A DNA stretch of 51,066 nucleotides from Nonomuraea cypriaca (GCF_015645445.1 NZ_JADOGI010000053.1:1-51066); one strand, 5' to 3'; numbered from the stretch's first letter, positions 1-7,366 are shown. The notes: generated by a model from the sequence alone, not told the origin. Translations and numbers: made by a program.

Positions 1-935
1 CGGTGCACCGAGGCGACCCGCGCCATCGCCATCTCCAGGCACCCCAGCGCCATCACATCGTTGCCCTCGGTCTTGGCCAGGGCGACCCCGCCGAACAGAT
101 CGGAAAGCTCCGCCAGCTCAGCCCGCACCCGCACCCAGGCCGGATCATCCGCCGTCGGCTCGGACACTGGCCCAGACGCATCAGGCTCGGACACGTCAGG
201 CTCAGACAGCGGCCTAGTCACCGGCTCGGATGTGTCAGCGTCGGCAACCGGGATCGGTGCGTCGTCGGCCGGGTCAGGACCCTCGCCGGGCGCGTCATCG
301 CCGGTCACATCCTCCGGCAGGTCCGGCATCTCCTCGATCAGGTCCTCCTCGCCGGTCGGCTCGGCCGCCGGGGCGGGCTCGGCCGAATTAACGGCGGCGG
401 CCGGGAGCGTCTCCTCCGGCGCGGGCACGGTGTCAGCGTCCGGGATGGCGCTGGCGGTGCCGGTGGCGTCAGCATCCGGTACGGCGGGCGCCGTCTCTGG
501 CATATCGCCATCCGAGGTGCCCGGGGCGGTACCGTCCGAGGCGATGGTGTCCGAGGAGGCGGCGTCACCGCTGCTGACGGTGATCGGGTACCACCGGTCG
601 GCGGCGCGGCCCCGCGTCTGACCGTCATTCAACCCCGGCTCACGGCGAGCCCGCCCCTCGGCCTCGAACTGGTTGAGGATCTTGCCCGCCACCATCCGGC
701 TCAGCCCGGCCGCCGCCCCGATCACCGTAGCCGACCCACCCGGCTCGGCGTTCAGCGCCGCCCACGCCGCCGTCACACGCCCGTCCGTGTCCGTGCCGGG
801 GTCGGTGTCCGGGGCAGCGGCGTCGGGGCCGTCAGGGGCCGCCACAGGCCCGGCGTCAGCGGGAATCGCGGCGGCGGTTTCCGCGTCAGCGGGGACGATT
901 TCAGTAGCGGCAATTTCCGCGATGTGAATAGCCAT
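1..935 (-). CDS. Partial Ala/Asp/Pro-rich protein with an N-terminal winged-helix domain
   Basis: The frame is open from an ATG at 935 to the left edge, about 311 codons, with strong G/C at third positions; the C-terminus is outside the window. Residues roughly 45-105 resemble a MarR-like winged helix: a Gly-Ser-Ala-Thr-Val-Ile-Gly helix-turn-helix stretch, then a basic wing ending near Asp-Arg-Trp-Tyr. A long low-complexity acidic linker (Ala, Pro, Asp, Glu, Thr) follows, and then a helical segment at the edge. GGAAAGGG lies 9-16 nt upstream of the ATG. The acidic-linker plus wHTH architecture is common in hypothetical proteins of actinomycete conjugative elements, but no transfer gene is visible here. 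The role is unknown; DNA binding is inferred from fold resemblance only. Confidence 0.7.
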   Translation of the reverse strand, partial: MAIHIAEIAATEIVPADAETAAAIPADAGPVAAPDGPDAAAPDTDPGTDTDGRVTAAWAALNAEPGGSATVIGAAAGLSRMVAGKILNQFEAEGRARREPGLNDGQTRGRAADRWYPITVSSGDAASSDTIASDGTAPGTSDGDMPETAPAVPDADATGTASAIPDADTVPAPEETLPAAAVNSAEPAPAAEPTGEEDLIEEMPDLPEDVTGDDAPGEGPDPADDAPIPVADADTSEPVTRPLSEPDVSEPDASGPVSEPTADDPAWVRVRAELAELSDLFGGVALAKTEGNDVMALGCLEMAMARVASVH

Positions 936-960
936 GGCGTGACGCCCTTTCCGGTTGCAT

Positions 961-990
961 CACCGGCCCCCGTCCGGGCCGGTGCTTTTT
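961..990 (+). terminator. GC-rich hairpin followed by a T run
   Basis: CACCGGCCC (961-969) pairs perfectly with GGGCCGGTG (976-984) around a 6-nt loop and is followed by CTTTTT. Read on the plus strand this is a canonical intrinsic terminator. It sits in the 5' leader of the minus-strand gene starting at 935, so it could block plus-strand readthrough or act as a structured leader for that gene. Confidence 0.55.
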
Positions 991-1241
991 CGTTTGCATC
1001 ACGACCATCCCTCGCACAAAACGCGGACGGCAAGTCGACCGGGCCATTTTTTGTATCACCCCAACGGCTGGAGAGGCTAACCTAACAAAATAACCACTGA
1101 TCTGCGGAAACATCTCGCGAGAAACTCACGGGATCAGCTTGACGTCACACGCGCGTCCGGCTCTTCGCCTTTTCGTCGGACCACGGCGAACGATGCCCGA
1201 ATGCCGCGCGAAAGAATCTGCGAGAATAATATGCATCCCGG

Positions 1242-1279
1242 TTGACAAGCGTTGTTGATCGAGCCCTCATTGAATGAGG
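1242..1279 (+). promoter_or_regulatory. Candidate promoter with palindromic operator
   Basis: A consensus TTGACA lies at 1242-1247. About 17 nt further on is the perfect 15-bp palindrome CCTCATT-G-AATGAGG (1265-1279), placed where a -10 element would be. It lies in the divergent region between the minus-strand gene starting at 935 and the small gene starting at 1340, about 60 nt upstream of the latter. An operator for a local wHTH or XRE regulator is plausible; no regulator can be assigned. Confidence 0.4.
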
Positions 1280-1339
1280 TGGTAACACCGCCGACACGGC
1301 ACCGGAATAACATGCCCGGGACATCGAAAGGCACACCAC

Positions 1340-1620
1340 ATGGCACACGCCAACATGACCGCCGCCCGTCCCATCGTCAGCCCCCGGCAGCCCGCGCTCA
1401 CCGACCATGGCCCCGAATGGGCGATCACGAGGGACCCCCGCTACGTTCAACCCGTCATCGTCCGCCCCGACGCGGCGACGACGGCAGTCTCCTCGAAATC
1501 TGCACCTACGAGGAGATGCTCACCTTGGGCGGCGAATGCGACCCCATCGAATGCAACCCCGGCGAAGACGCCCCCACCTGCCCGGCATGCACGCCGAGCG
1601 CACAACCCGACTCGACATGA
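1340..1620 (+). pseudogene. Small Cys-rich protein interrupted by a frame change
   Basis: From the ATG at 1340 the frame has convincing G/C-ending codons for about 40 residues (ending near ...Val-Ile-Val-Arg-Pro). Coding character then moves to the -1 frame around 1465-1480. That frame continues for about 45 residues to a TGA at 1618-1620 and carries CxxC and other cysteines (ICTYEEM, GECDPIEC, TCPAC). The two halves look like one protein of about 93 residues. The junction is GC-rich (CGACGCGGCGACGACGG), so a sequencing indel, a real mutation or a programmed -1 shift are all possible. The cysteine spacing suggests metal binding, but it is not a clear WhiB. The stop overlaps the next ATG as ATGA. 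Confidence 0.45.
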
Positions 1621-2174
1621 TCGCCGCCCACATGACCGACATCCTGGGCGACTACCACCGCGACCGACACGGCAGGGTGAGGGGCATGTACGCGGCGATG
1701 TCGGCGACGACGCGGGGGCCAGGGGAACCGTCGGGTGTTGGGGGTTGGCGGCGCGAAGGCGTCACCCGTCACACGCGCCGGTCACACGCGTGCGACGCAC
1801 CCATGACGACCTCAGACGAAGACGCTGCTCGCCGCTCAGACCGAGGTCACCACCGAGACCGGCCCGCGGCTAAGCCGCGAGCCGGCCAGACTGCTGGCAG
1901 TCCAAGAAGAACCAAGGGATGCAGGCAAGCCGCTGCCGCCGCACAGGACACGAGCAGCACGACCAGCCCCTTCACACACGCGCACACATATTCAAAGGAC
2001 TCGTCCTTAGACGAGTCGGGCCGCCCACCGCACCGTCCGAAACCGGGAAGACCTGCGAAAACAACACCTGAGAGGGGTAGCGGCCTTAACCGCGGCAGGG
2101 AACGCCACCCCTATTTCCAGTACGGAAATCTCCCCCCATCCGACACACCTTCGCTGCCGCACACGCCCCGATAG
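1617..2174 (+). CDS. Hypothetical protein, coupled to the upstream Cys-rich gene
   Basis: The ATG at 1617 overlaps the preceding stop by 4 nt, which implies translational coupling. The first 30 or so residues (MIAAHMTDILGDYHRD...) have good codon bias. Beyond about residue 70 the composition is Arg/Pro/His/Ser-rich and unlike a folded protein, and the 3' part runs through the hairpin repeat at 1985. Only the N-terminal part is believable, so the gene may be truncated. No family recognised. Confidence 0.25.
   Translation: MIAAHMTDILGDYHRDRHGRVRGMYAAMSATTRGPGEPSGVGGWRREGVTRHTRRSHACDAPMTTSDEDAARRSDRGHHRDRPAAKPRAGQTAGSPRRTKGCRQAAAAAQDTSSTTSPFTHAHTYSKDSSLDESGRPPHRPKPGRPAKTTPERGSGLNRGRERHPYFQYGNLPPSDTPSLPHTPR
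1985..2065 (+). repeat. Hairpin-bearing repeat, copy 1
   Basis: The order is ACATATTCAAAGGA, then the stem GACTCGTC (1998-2005), loop CTTA, and GACGAGTC (2010-2017), then a conserved tail containing CCGAAACC and ACCTG. A second copy lies about 420 nt downstream at 2402-2482. The stem is a perfect 8 bp. Confidence 0.55.
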
Positions 2175-2987
2175 CGAACGCGGGAACCGAGGTCGGTGCG
2201 GCCGCTCCCCGGCCCCAGGAGTGAGGCGGGCGGCGAAGAGAACCTGCTCACCCAGCACCTTCTCGGCAAGGGCCTCACCAGGGCCGGCCGGGCCGGCAAC
2301 CCCACGGTGGGCCACGGTAGGAGCATCAGCGAGAGAGGACGGGAAAGTAGCAGATGATGGGAACCACGCCGGCAGAGGAGGAGGCAGCACGTCAACGTGC
2401 CCGCACATATATTCAAGGAGTCGCCTTAAGGCGATTCGGGGCGGCCATCGCAACAGCCGAAACCCGCCTAACCTGAGCAGATGGCACACCGATGGGTGTC
2501 GCGCTCTTAGCGGCGACACTGAGCGCGACAACAAAAAGCGACACCGAAGGCAACACCGAACAACGCCCCGCCCATGCACCCGCAACAGCGACCGCGACAC
2601 CCCAAACGGACTCAACACCCATCTCCTCGTCTCAGGCGGTACGTTCGCCTTGCCCCATCAGAGCAACGCCATCCCAGCCCGGTCGATCCGCTCAGCACCC
2701 CCTCTGCATCGGGCGGACGGACCGGTATCGACACCCACCTCCGCGCCGCCTGTCAAGCCTGAGCCCCGATCAGACATGCGTGGGTGTGGTCTCGGGCCTC
2801 AGCAGGGACAACTACGGCGGGAGACGACGGGGCTCGGCGATGACGAGGCCCGTCCACGCCTACCGTCCCGCCCTGGCGAGTTGGACCACCTGTTTCCCGG
2901 GCTCGCGCACCTGACGGTGAGCGGCCCCGACGCCTGCCCCGCGCCCACATCGCCCATCCATGCGGCCACCATGCCACCCGCGCCGGA
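2175..2987. other. Non-coding stretch with no supported gene
   Basis: Open frames exist on both strands but have Arg/Pro/Ser-dominated translations and weak third-position bias, so I call no gene. The only structure I see is repeat copy 2 at 2402-2482, plus a minor CGCTCTTAGCG hairpin near 2508. Confidence 0.5.
2402..2482 (+). repeat. Hairpin-bearing repeat, copy 2
   Basis: It has the same order as copy 1: CACATATATTCAAGGA, a stem GAGTCGCCTT (2418-2427) with AAGGCGATTC (2428-2437), then a tail with CGGCCATCGCA, CCGAAACCC and ACCTG. Relative to copy 1, stem position 3 changes C-G to G-T (a wobble in RNA) and position 7 changes T-A to C-G, so pairing is kept while sequence differs. Confidence 0.55.
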
Positions 2988-3288
2988 TCAGAGGCGGCAA
3001 CCGCCCACGTGCCCGTCCCTGACCGTTCGGCGGCCAACGTCGCTGACGGCGGCGTAATTGGTCTGGCCGAGGTCAGTGAACGACCACGTGGACGAGTGCG
3101 CACCAGGACTCTGCTGACGGCGGGCGGAGCCGCCGTCGTCGAACGCCTTGATAACCCTAGGCAGCGCCGGGGCCAGCAAGCTCGGCGGCCAGTCGGACTC
3201 CTCGCCTCACACCATGGACGTTCTGCCAGACGCCACCGGGAATCGTGTCCCGCGCCTGGTCTGCCACAGCCCGAGTCCAGCGTCTCAT
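2988..3288 (-). pseudogene. Small gene with an internal frameshift
   Basis: An ATG at 3288 overlaps the upstream small gene's TGA as ATGA and follows GGGAGG. The frame reads MRRWTRAVADQARDT... for 43 residues to a TAG at 3159-3157. Strong coding bias then continues in another frame down to a TGA at 2988, including ...FDDGGSARRQQ... and ...TWSFTDLGQTNYAAV. Together the pieces look like one protein of about 100 residues split by a frame change near 3160-3175. No family recognised. It could instead be two independent short genes. Confidence 0.35.
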
Positions 3289-3410
3289 CCGCCTCCCTTA
3301 CCGGACCCACGGGCGTGTCGCGGGTGGCTGGCGAGTTTCTGGTTTGCTAAGCGGAGCATGTGACGGCTGTGCCACGCTGCTAGTTCGACAGCGAGCGCGG
3401 TCACACCCAT
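3285..3410 (-). CDS. Small protein, 41 aa
   Basis: An ATG at 3410 starts MGVTALAVELAAWHSRHM..., which is 41 residues and ends Gly-Ser-Gly-Lys-Gly-Gly-Gly. The N-terminal half can form an amphipathic helix. Its TGA overlaps the next ATG by 4 nt, and a purine-rich GGGAGG is embedded in its 3' end, so the two are probably coupled. It is divergent from the Nudix gene. No family recognised. The length is marginal and the evidence is coding bias plus coupling. Confidence 0.4.
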   Translation of the reverse strand: MGVTALAVELAAWHSRHMLRLANQKLASHPRHARGSGKGGG

Positions 3411-3474
3411 CGTGGAGTGGCCGCAGCGACCGGCGCAGTAGGGACCGCTTGATGATCATTCGTAGGAGCTGACT

Positions 3475-3564
3475 GTGTCGGTGCCCGTCGTCTACTTCCG
3501 AGCAGTCGGTCGCGGAGAGCGTTGCTCTCGGGGCGGTGGGGAGGTGCCCCGTGGCGATCAGTGA
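3475..3564 (+). CDS. Possible leader ORF upstream of the Nudix gene
   Basis: A GTG at 3475 follows AGGAG (3464-3468) at good spacing and opens a 29-codon frame (MSVPVVYFRAVG...). Its TGA at 3562-3564 overlaps the start of the Nudix gene by 14 nt. The arrangement would couple Nudix translation to this short frame. No homology recognised, and it may be untranslated. Confidence 0.25.
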   Translation: MSVPVVYFRAVGRGERCSRGGGEVPRGDQ

Positions 3565-4105
3565 CTCAGACATCTCGAGCACATTGACCGCATACCTTGA
3601 GCAGCACCCGGACGAAGCCGCGCTGCTGTCTGAGCCGGTACGACTGCTGTCTCAGGGAGGGGATTTCGCCTCGCGGCGGAATTTTCGGATGCACGTGACC
3701 GTCGGAGCGCTGCTGGTCCGAGGCGCCAAGATCCTGCTTGTCGAGCACCTTGCGTACGGGATCCCGCTGCAGCCCGGAGGCCACCTGGAGCCGACCGATA
3801 CCACGCTGATCGACGCGTCAGTGCGCGAGTTGACGGAGGAGTGCGGTGTCGACCCCGGCCAGGTCTTCCTTGCGTCGCCGACCCCCGTCTACATGGAGTA
3901 CGGCGCGGTTCCGGCCCGGCCGGCGAAGGATGAGCCGGATCACTACCACTTGGACATCGGATACGCGTTCGTGACAGATGCAGACGTGGGGCGAATTCAG
4001 GAGTCCGAAGTGAGCGGGGCCGCCTGGTACCCGCTCGCCGACGCCGAGCGCCTTGTCGGGCCCCGCATTGCGCGGGCGATCAGCTGCCCGGCTCGGATCG
4101 GTTGA
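3551..4105 (+). CDS. Nudix hydrolase
   Basis: 184 aa. I chose the GTG at 3551 because GGGGAGG lies 5 nt upstream; an in-frame GTG at 3536 is the alternative and has no such site. The Nudix box is clear: GGHLEP, then REL and EECGV. Asp replaces the usual first Glu and there is one extra residue before the Arg-Glu-Leu, a pattern I associate with an actinobacterial subfamily. The family cleaves nucleoside diphosphates linked to another group, often damaged or non-canonical NTPs. It converges on the DsbA-like gene and lies at the end of the deazapurine operon, so clearing an unwanted modified nucleotide is an attractive but unproven role. Tubercidin biosynthesis also includes a Nudix enzyme. Confidence 0.85.
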   Translation: MAISDSDISSTLTAYLEQHPDEAALLSEPVRLLSQGGDFASRRNFRMHVTVGALLVRGAKILLVEHLAYGIPLQPGGHLEPTDTTLIDASVRELTEECGVDPGQVFLASPTPVYMEYGAVPARPAKDEPDHYHLDIGYAFVTDADVGRIQESEVSGAAWYPLADAERLVGPRIARAISCPARIG

Positions 4106-4188
4106 CCGGGTCCGTCGAACGCTTGCGGTCGGCACCAGAGCCGCTGTTCGCCACCTCAGTCGGCGTCGGTCGCGCTGTGGGTGCCCAC

Positions 4189-4839
4189 TCACTCAAATGA
4201 CGGTTTGACGCTCCGGTCCCGGCTCCGCTTGAGCTCGAAGAAGCCATCCGTCCCCGCAACCAGGACGAGGCCGTCCCAAAGACGTCCAGCAGCTTCACCG
4301 CGGGGAGCCGGTGTGATCACGGGGCCGAACAAGGCCGTGCCACCGATACGGAGAACGGGCGTCCCGACATCGAGGCCGACCTCGTTGAACGCCTCGTCAT
4401 GCGAGGCTTTGATGAGCTGATCGAACTCCGTGCTGGTGGCAGCTGCGGCCAGTGACTCGGGCAAGCCCGCCTCAGCCAGAGCTTCGGCGATGACTTGGGG
4501 GTCGTCGCGACGTCTTTGATTGTGAAGCCGGATGCCGATGGCGGTATACAGCGGTCCGAGGACGCCACGGCCAGCGTGCTCGGCGGCTGCCGCGCAGATG
4601 CGCACTGGACCCCATGCCTTCGTCATGAGGTCTCGGTATTCGGCGCTGAGTCCCTTGCCTTCGCGCTGGACGAGGTTCAGGTGGGCCAGCGACATGATCC
4701 GCCATTCGGCGCGCACCGGCCGGACTCGCTCGACCTCCAGCAGCCAGCGCGAGGTGATCCACGCCCAGGGGCACAGTGGATCGAACCAGAACGGGACCTC
4801 CTCGCGGTCCGTCTGCTCCTTGATCATCATGGTGAGCAC
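4189..4839 (-). CDS. DsbA-family, mycothiol-dependent nitroreductase-type oxidoreductase
   Basis: 216 aa from a GTG at 4839; in-frame ATGs at 4830 and 4827 are alternatives, while AAGGGA fits the GTG best. It aligns by eye along its whole length with M. tuberculosis Rv2466c: FWFDPLCPWAWITSRW, ...AWGPVR..., ...GTPV...FGPV, and a C-terminal FFELKR. The active-site motif is Cys-Pro-Trp-Ala, with only the N-terminal cysteine of a CPWC pair kept, so a monothiol or mycothiol-conjugating mechanism is more likely than a dithiol cycle. Cytosolic, no signal peptide. It lies downstream of the exonuclease by about 40 nt on the same strand and could belong to the operon or simply be a neighbour. Confidence 0.85.
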   Translation of the reverse strand: MLTMMIKEQTDREEVPFWFDPLCPWAWITSRWLLEVERVRPVRAEWRIMSLAHLNLVQREGKGLSAEYRDLMTKAWGPVRICAAAAEHAGRGVLGPLYTAIGIRLHNQRRRDDPQVIAEALAEAGLPESLAAAATSTEFDQLIKASHDEAFNEVGLDVGTPVLRIGGTALFGPVITPAPRGEAAGRLWDGLVLVAGTDGFFELKRSRDRSVKPSFE

Positions 4840-4879
4840 CGCTTCCCTTGGGCTGGTTTCGCATATGCCTGTCGGCGGG

Positions 4880-5545
4880 TTAGATGTCGAACAATCCGCT
4901 TTGAGCGGGCATGTTGCACTTGGCCGTGCGGCCCGCGATCTTCACCAGAGCCGCGAGATCGCTGAACTGAGCATCCCCGTCCACGGCGCTGATGAGCTGG
5001 AGGAACACCTGCGCGGTGACACCGACGTCGGCGTAGGCCCTGTGGCGATCCGCCGGCTGCTTGATGGCGAAATGCGCCAGCAGCGTGTCGAGTTTGTGGT
5101 TCGGCAGGCCTGGGACGAGGTATTTGGCGAGCGGGATCGTGTCCAGAAAGTCAATGCGGGCCAGCACCGGGCAGTGCTCGCGCTGGTTGTAGATGAGGTT
5201 GGCTTCGGTGGCGGCGTGTTGAGCCACCAGCAGGTACTGCTTGCCCGCGGCGAAGCGCCGATCCAGTGCGCTCAGCGCTTCGGCCGGGGTGGGAGCCTGC
5301 CTGACCTGCTCGGGCGTCAAGCCGGTTTGTGCCGTAACGGCCGGCGTCACCGGGGCGAACGCGGGCGGCCGGATAAGAGAAGCGAACGGCCTGCCGGCCG
5401 CCGTCCATGCGCCATGTTCGTAGCGAAGGGCGAGAGCGGCAACCTCGATGGGCTGGGCCGGGTAGCCCTTGGGGGTCGTCGCCTCGAAGTCGATGACAAC
5501 GAACGTCGTTGCCAGGAAGGCGGGGTCGTCTGTCAAGCCGCCCAT
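4880..5545 (-). CDS. DnaQ-like 3'-5' exonuclease (DEDDh type)
   Basis: 221 aa from the ATG at 5545, preceded by GGTGG; an upstream in-frame extension to 5677 would overlap the PurC-like gene and has poor composition. Exo I motif: Asp19-Phe-Glu21 (FVVIDFEATT). Exo III motif: His168-x-Ala-x-x-Asp173. In Exo II the expected Asp is Glu (His110...Glu114), a conservative change worth noting. The family removes nucleotides from DNA or RNA 3' ends with two metal ions. It has no polymerase or helicase domain. It closes the operon after PurC with a 91-nt gap, so it may excise a misincorporated nucleotide made by the cluster; this role is inferred. Confidence 0.8.
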   Translation of the reverse strand: MGGLTDDPAFLATTFVVIDFEATTPKGYPAQPIEVAALALRYEHGAWTAAGRPFASLIRPPAFAPVTPAVTAQTGLTPEQVRQAPTPAEALSALDRRFAAGKQYLLVAQHAATEANLIYNQREHCPVLARIDFLDTIPLAKYLVPGLPNHKLDTLLAHFAIKQPADRHRAYADVGVTAQVFLQLISAVDGDAQFSDLAALVKIAGRTAKCNMPAQSGLFDI

Positions 5546-5636
5546 GTATCCACCGTTCTCGCAGGTTCCGCGGCGTTGCTGGCCCGCGCCCGCCACATCA
5601 AGAAGAGCATGCCTGCGTACCAGCCGTTGTGCGCCG

Positions 5637-6602
5637 TCATCGACCGATGAGGCGGGCGACAGACTGCGTGGCGGCATTCAGGTCCGGCGCGTTCCAGAGG
5701 TACTCGCCCGTCCAGGTCTCGCTCAGGGACCGATACAGATCCGACATCACCGGCAGAAACTCGGGCGGCAGTGGTGCCGGCTGCGGCCACCGGCTTCTGG
5801 GTACGCCCTCGGCGATCAGCTTGCTGACCGGTACCTCGAGTCCGTTGTCCACGTACCAGTTCCGCAGGACCTGCTTGCCGCAGTGCATTCCGTTGTACAT
5901 CAGGCGGCTTTCGTCGGGTGTGCCGGGACTGTCGGCAAGTACGATGCGCGCGGCGCTCGACACCAGGTACTCGGCCTTGCCGTCGCAGTGGCTCAGCCCG
6001 AGCTTACGTGCGTGGCCGGTCAGGACCTTGTTGACCTTGACGGTGGTGTCGCGCATGGTCTGGAACTGTTCGTCGCTCAGGCCGGCGAGGCGCTGGGCCT
6101 CGGGCCCGCCGATGAACCGGTTGATGTCCTCCAGCATCGTTGCGTACTCGATGAGGGGATTCTGCAACTTGTCCCCGACCTTGGGGATGCCCGGGAGCCC
6201 GATCTCGGCCGGTGTCAGCGCGCCGGTTGCGAGCCGGCGGTGCACGGAACTGCCTTGCGGGAGTTCGTTGCGGAAGAGGACCTGCACGGGTATGAGGTAG
6301 TTTCCGGTTTCCGGGATGAGCGGCTCGGCGTTCGGGGCAGGGAGACGCGCGAGATCGAACTCGATTCGGTTTGGGGCGATGAATCGGCGGAAATGGGTTG
6401 GCACGCCCGCCGCCTCCAGCATCATGAAGTTGAAGACGGCCATCCGGCAGATCGCCTCCCCTTTCCCGGCAATCTCGTCCGGCATCCTGCCGTAATGGAA
6501 CACCGTGTACGTGTCGGTGTACTCGAAGACTGCGACGCCCTCCCTTGTGGCCGTGGGGGGTTCGATGATCTTCAGGTTCTTGGTCGAGTGGAGGACGGGC
6601 AT
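5637..6602 (-). CDS. SAICAR synthetase (PurC) paralogue
   Basis: 321 aa. I chose the ATG at 6602 because AGGAGAG precedes it at ideal spacing; a GTG at 6629 overlapping the HAD stop as GTGA is the alternative. PurC landmarks are visible: an N-terminal lobe with EYTD...PDEIAGKGEAIC, the IPVQVLFRNEL and GSSVHRRL stretch, a CDGKAEYL segment where E. coli PurC has DFKLEFG, and ADSPGTPDESRL resembling its DEFSPDGSRL. PurC joins aspartate to the carboxylate of CAIR using ATP. An extra copy inside a 7-deazaguanine cluster suggests amide formation on another heterocyclic carboxylate, possibly 7-carboxy-7-deazaguanine nucleotide. It is longer than E. coli PurC and there is no PurB here, so aspartate may be kept or another amine used. 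Confidence 0.8.
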   Translation of the reverse strand: MPVLHSTKNLKIIEPPTATREGVAVFEYTDTYTVFHYGRMPDEIAGKGEAICRMAVFNFMMLEAAGVPTHFRRFIAPNRIEFDLARLPAPNAEPLIPETGNYLIPVQVLFRNELPQGSSVHRRLATGALTPAEIGLPGIPKVGDKLQNPLIEYATMLEDINRFIGGPEAQRLAGLSDEQFQTMRDTTVKVNKVLTGHARKLGLSHCDGKAEYLVSSAARIVLADSPGTPDESRLMYNGMHCGKQVLRNWYVDNGLEVPVSKLIAEGVPRSRWPQPAPLPPEFLPVMSDLYRSLSETWTGEYLWNAPDLNAATQSVARLIGR

Positions 6603-6625
6603 CGTGCTCTCCTGGTGCGATGGCG

Positions 6626-7366
6626 TCACGTCGTCATCCGGCGGAATCTGCTGATTGTGGTGGGCATTGGCGCCGCCGCCTCTGAAGCGAAGAGGTGGGC
6701 GGTTCTCTCGGCGCCTTTGCAGGTGGGGGTTAGGTGGCCGTCAGCCACCGTGATTACGTGCATGTCGGCTGCGCGTGCGGCGGTGATGCCGTCGGGAGCG
6801 TCATCGATGGCGAGGCAGTGGTCCGGCGGGATGTCGAGGCTTCGGGCAGCCTCGAGATACAGGTCAGGAGCCGGCTTGCCATGTGTGACGTCTTCTCGCG
6901 CGACAACCGCTGCGAACTCGTCCGTCAAGCCCAGAGCGTCGAGCCCCGGATGGACGAGAAGCTGGCTGGCGCCTGACGCCACGGCGCAGGGCAATCCAGC
7001 ACGGCGCGCGGCGTGCAGGAGGGAGACGACGCACGAGATGGGGGTGATGTGGTGCATGGTGGCGAGCAGGTGGGTGCGGCTGTGCCGGATGATCTCGTCG
7101 TGGGTCAGTTGTCGGCCGCCCGGTAGTGCGGCAAGCAGGTCGTGGATGGACAGGCCGACGTGCCGGACGTACCAGTCGTGGTTCAGGTCGACGCCGTGTG
7201 GCCGCAGCGCCAGTCGCAGCGCGTGCTCGTGAACGGGTGTCGTGTTGGCAAGGGTTCCGTCGAAGTCGAAGACGAGGGCGTCAACGTCGTCGGGTATCGC
7301 CGGCGCGCAGCAGTAGCTCGGTGAAGTCGTTGCTGGGCAGGTTGAGGGGCGGCAAGCCTCGTTCAT
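6626..7366 (-). CDS. HAD-superfamily phosphatase
   Basis: 246 aa from the ATG at 7366, which overlaps the upstream kinase's TGA as ATGA. Motif I is VFDFDGTLANTT with nucleophile Asp34 and acid/base Asp36. A cap domain follows. The later motifs are visible as AVASGAS, HGKPAPDLYL and AIDDAPDGI. This is the beta-phosphoglucomutase/phosphatase-like subgroup. In nucleoside-antibiotic clusters, HAD enzymes commonly remove the 5'-phosphate at the end of the pathway (toyocamycin has one), which fits here, although a sugar phosphate is equally possible. The first 25 residues contain five Cys/Pro-rich positions and no clear function. Confidence 0.88.
   Translation of the reverse strand: MNEACRPSTCPATTSPSYCCAPAIPDDVDALVFDFDGTLANTTPVHEHALRLALRPHGVDLNHDWYVRHVGLSIHDLLAALPGGRQLTHDEIIRHSRTHLLATMHHITPISCVVSLLHAARRAGLPCAVASGASQLLVHPGLDALGLTDEFAAVVAREDVTHGKPAPDLYLEAARSLDIPPDHCLAIDDAPDGITAARAADMHVITVADGHLTPTCKGAERTAHLFASEAAAPMPTTISRFRRMTT

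Noticed and set aside
3..1085. Long plus-strand open frame at the left edge
   Set aside because: Its translation is Arg/Gly/His-rich with no recognisable fold; the minus strand of the same DNA has the proper codon bias and a winged-helix domain.
2007..2618. Minus-strand frame of about 200 codons
   Set aside because: Leu/Arg/Pro/Ser-dominated composition, no ribosome site, and it runs across both hairpin repeats.
5469..7232. Very long plus-strand frame opposite the PurC and HAD genes
   Set aside because: It lies antisense to genes with clear family motifs; its own translation shows no domain.
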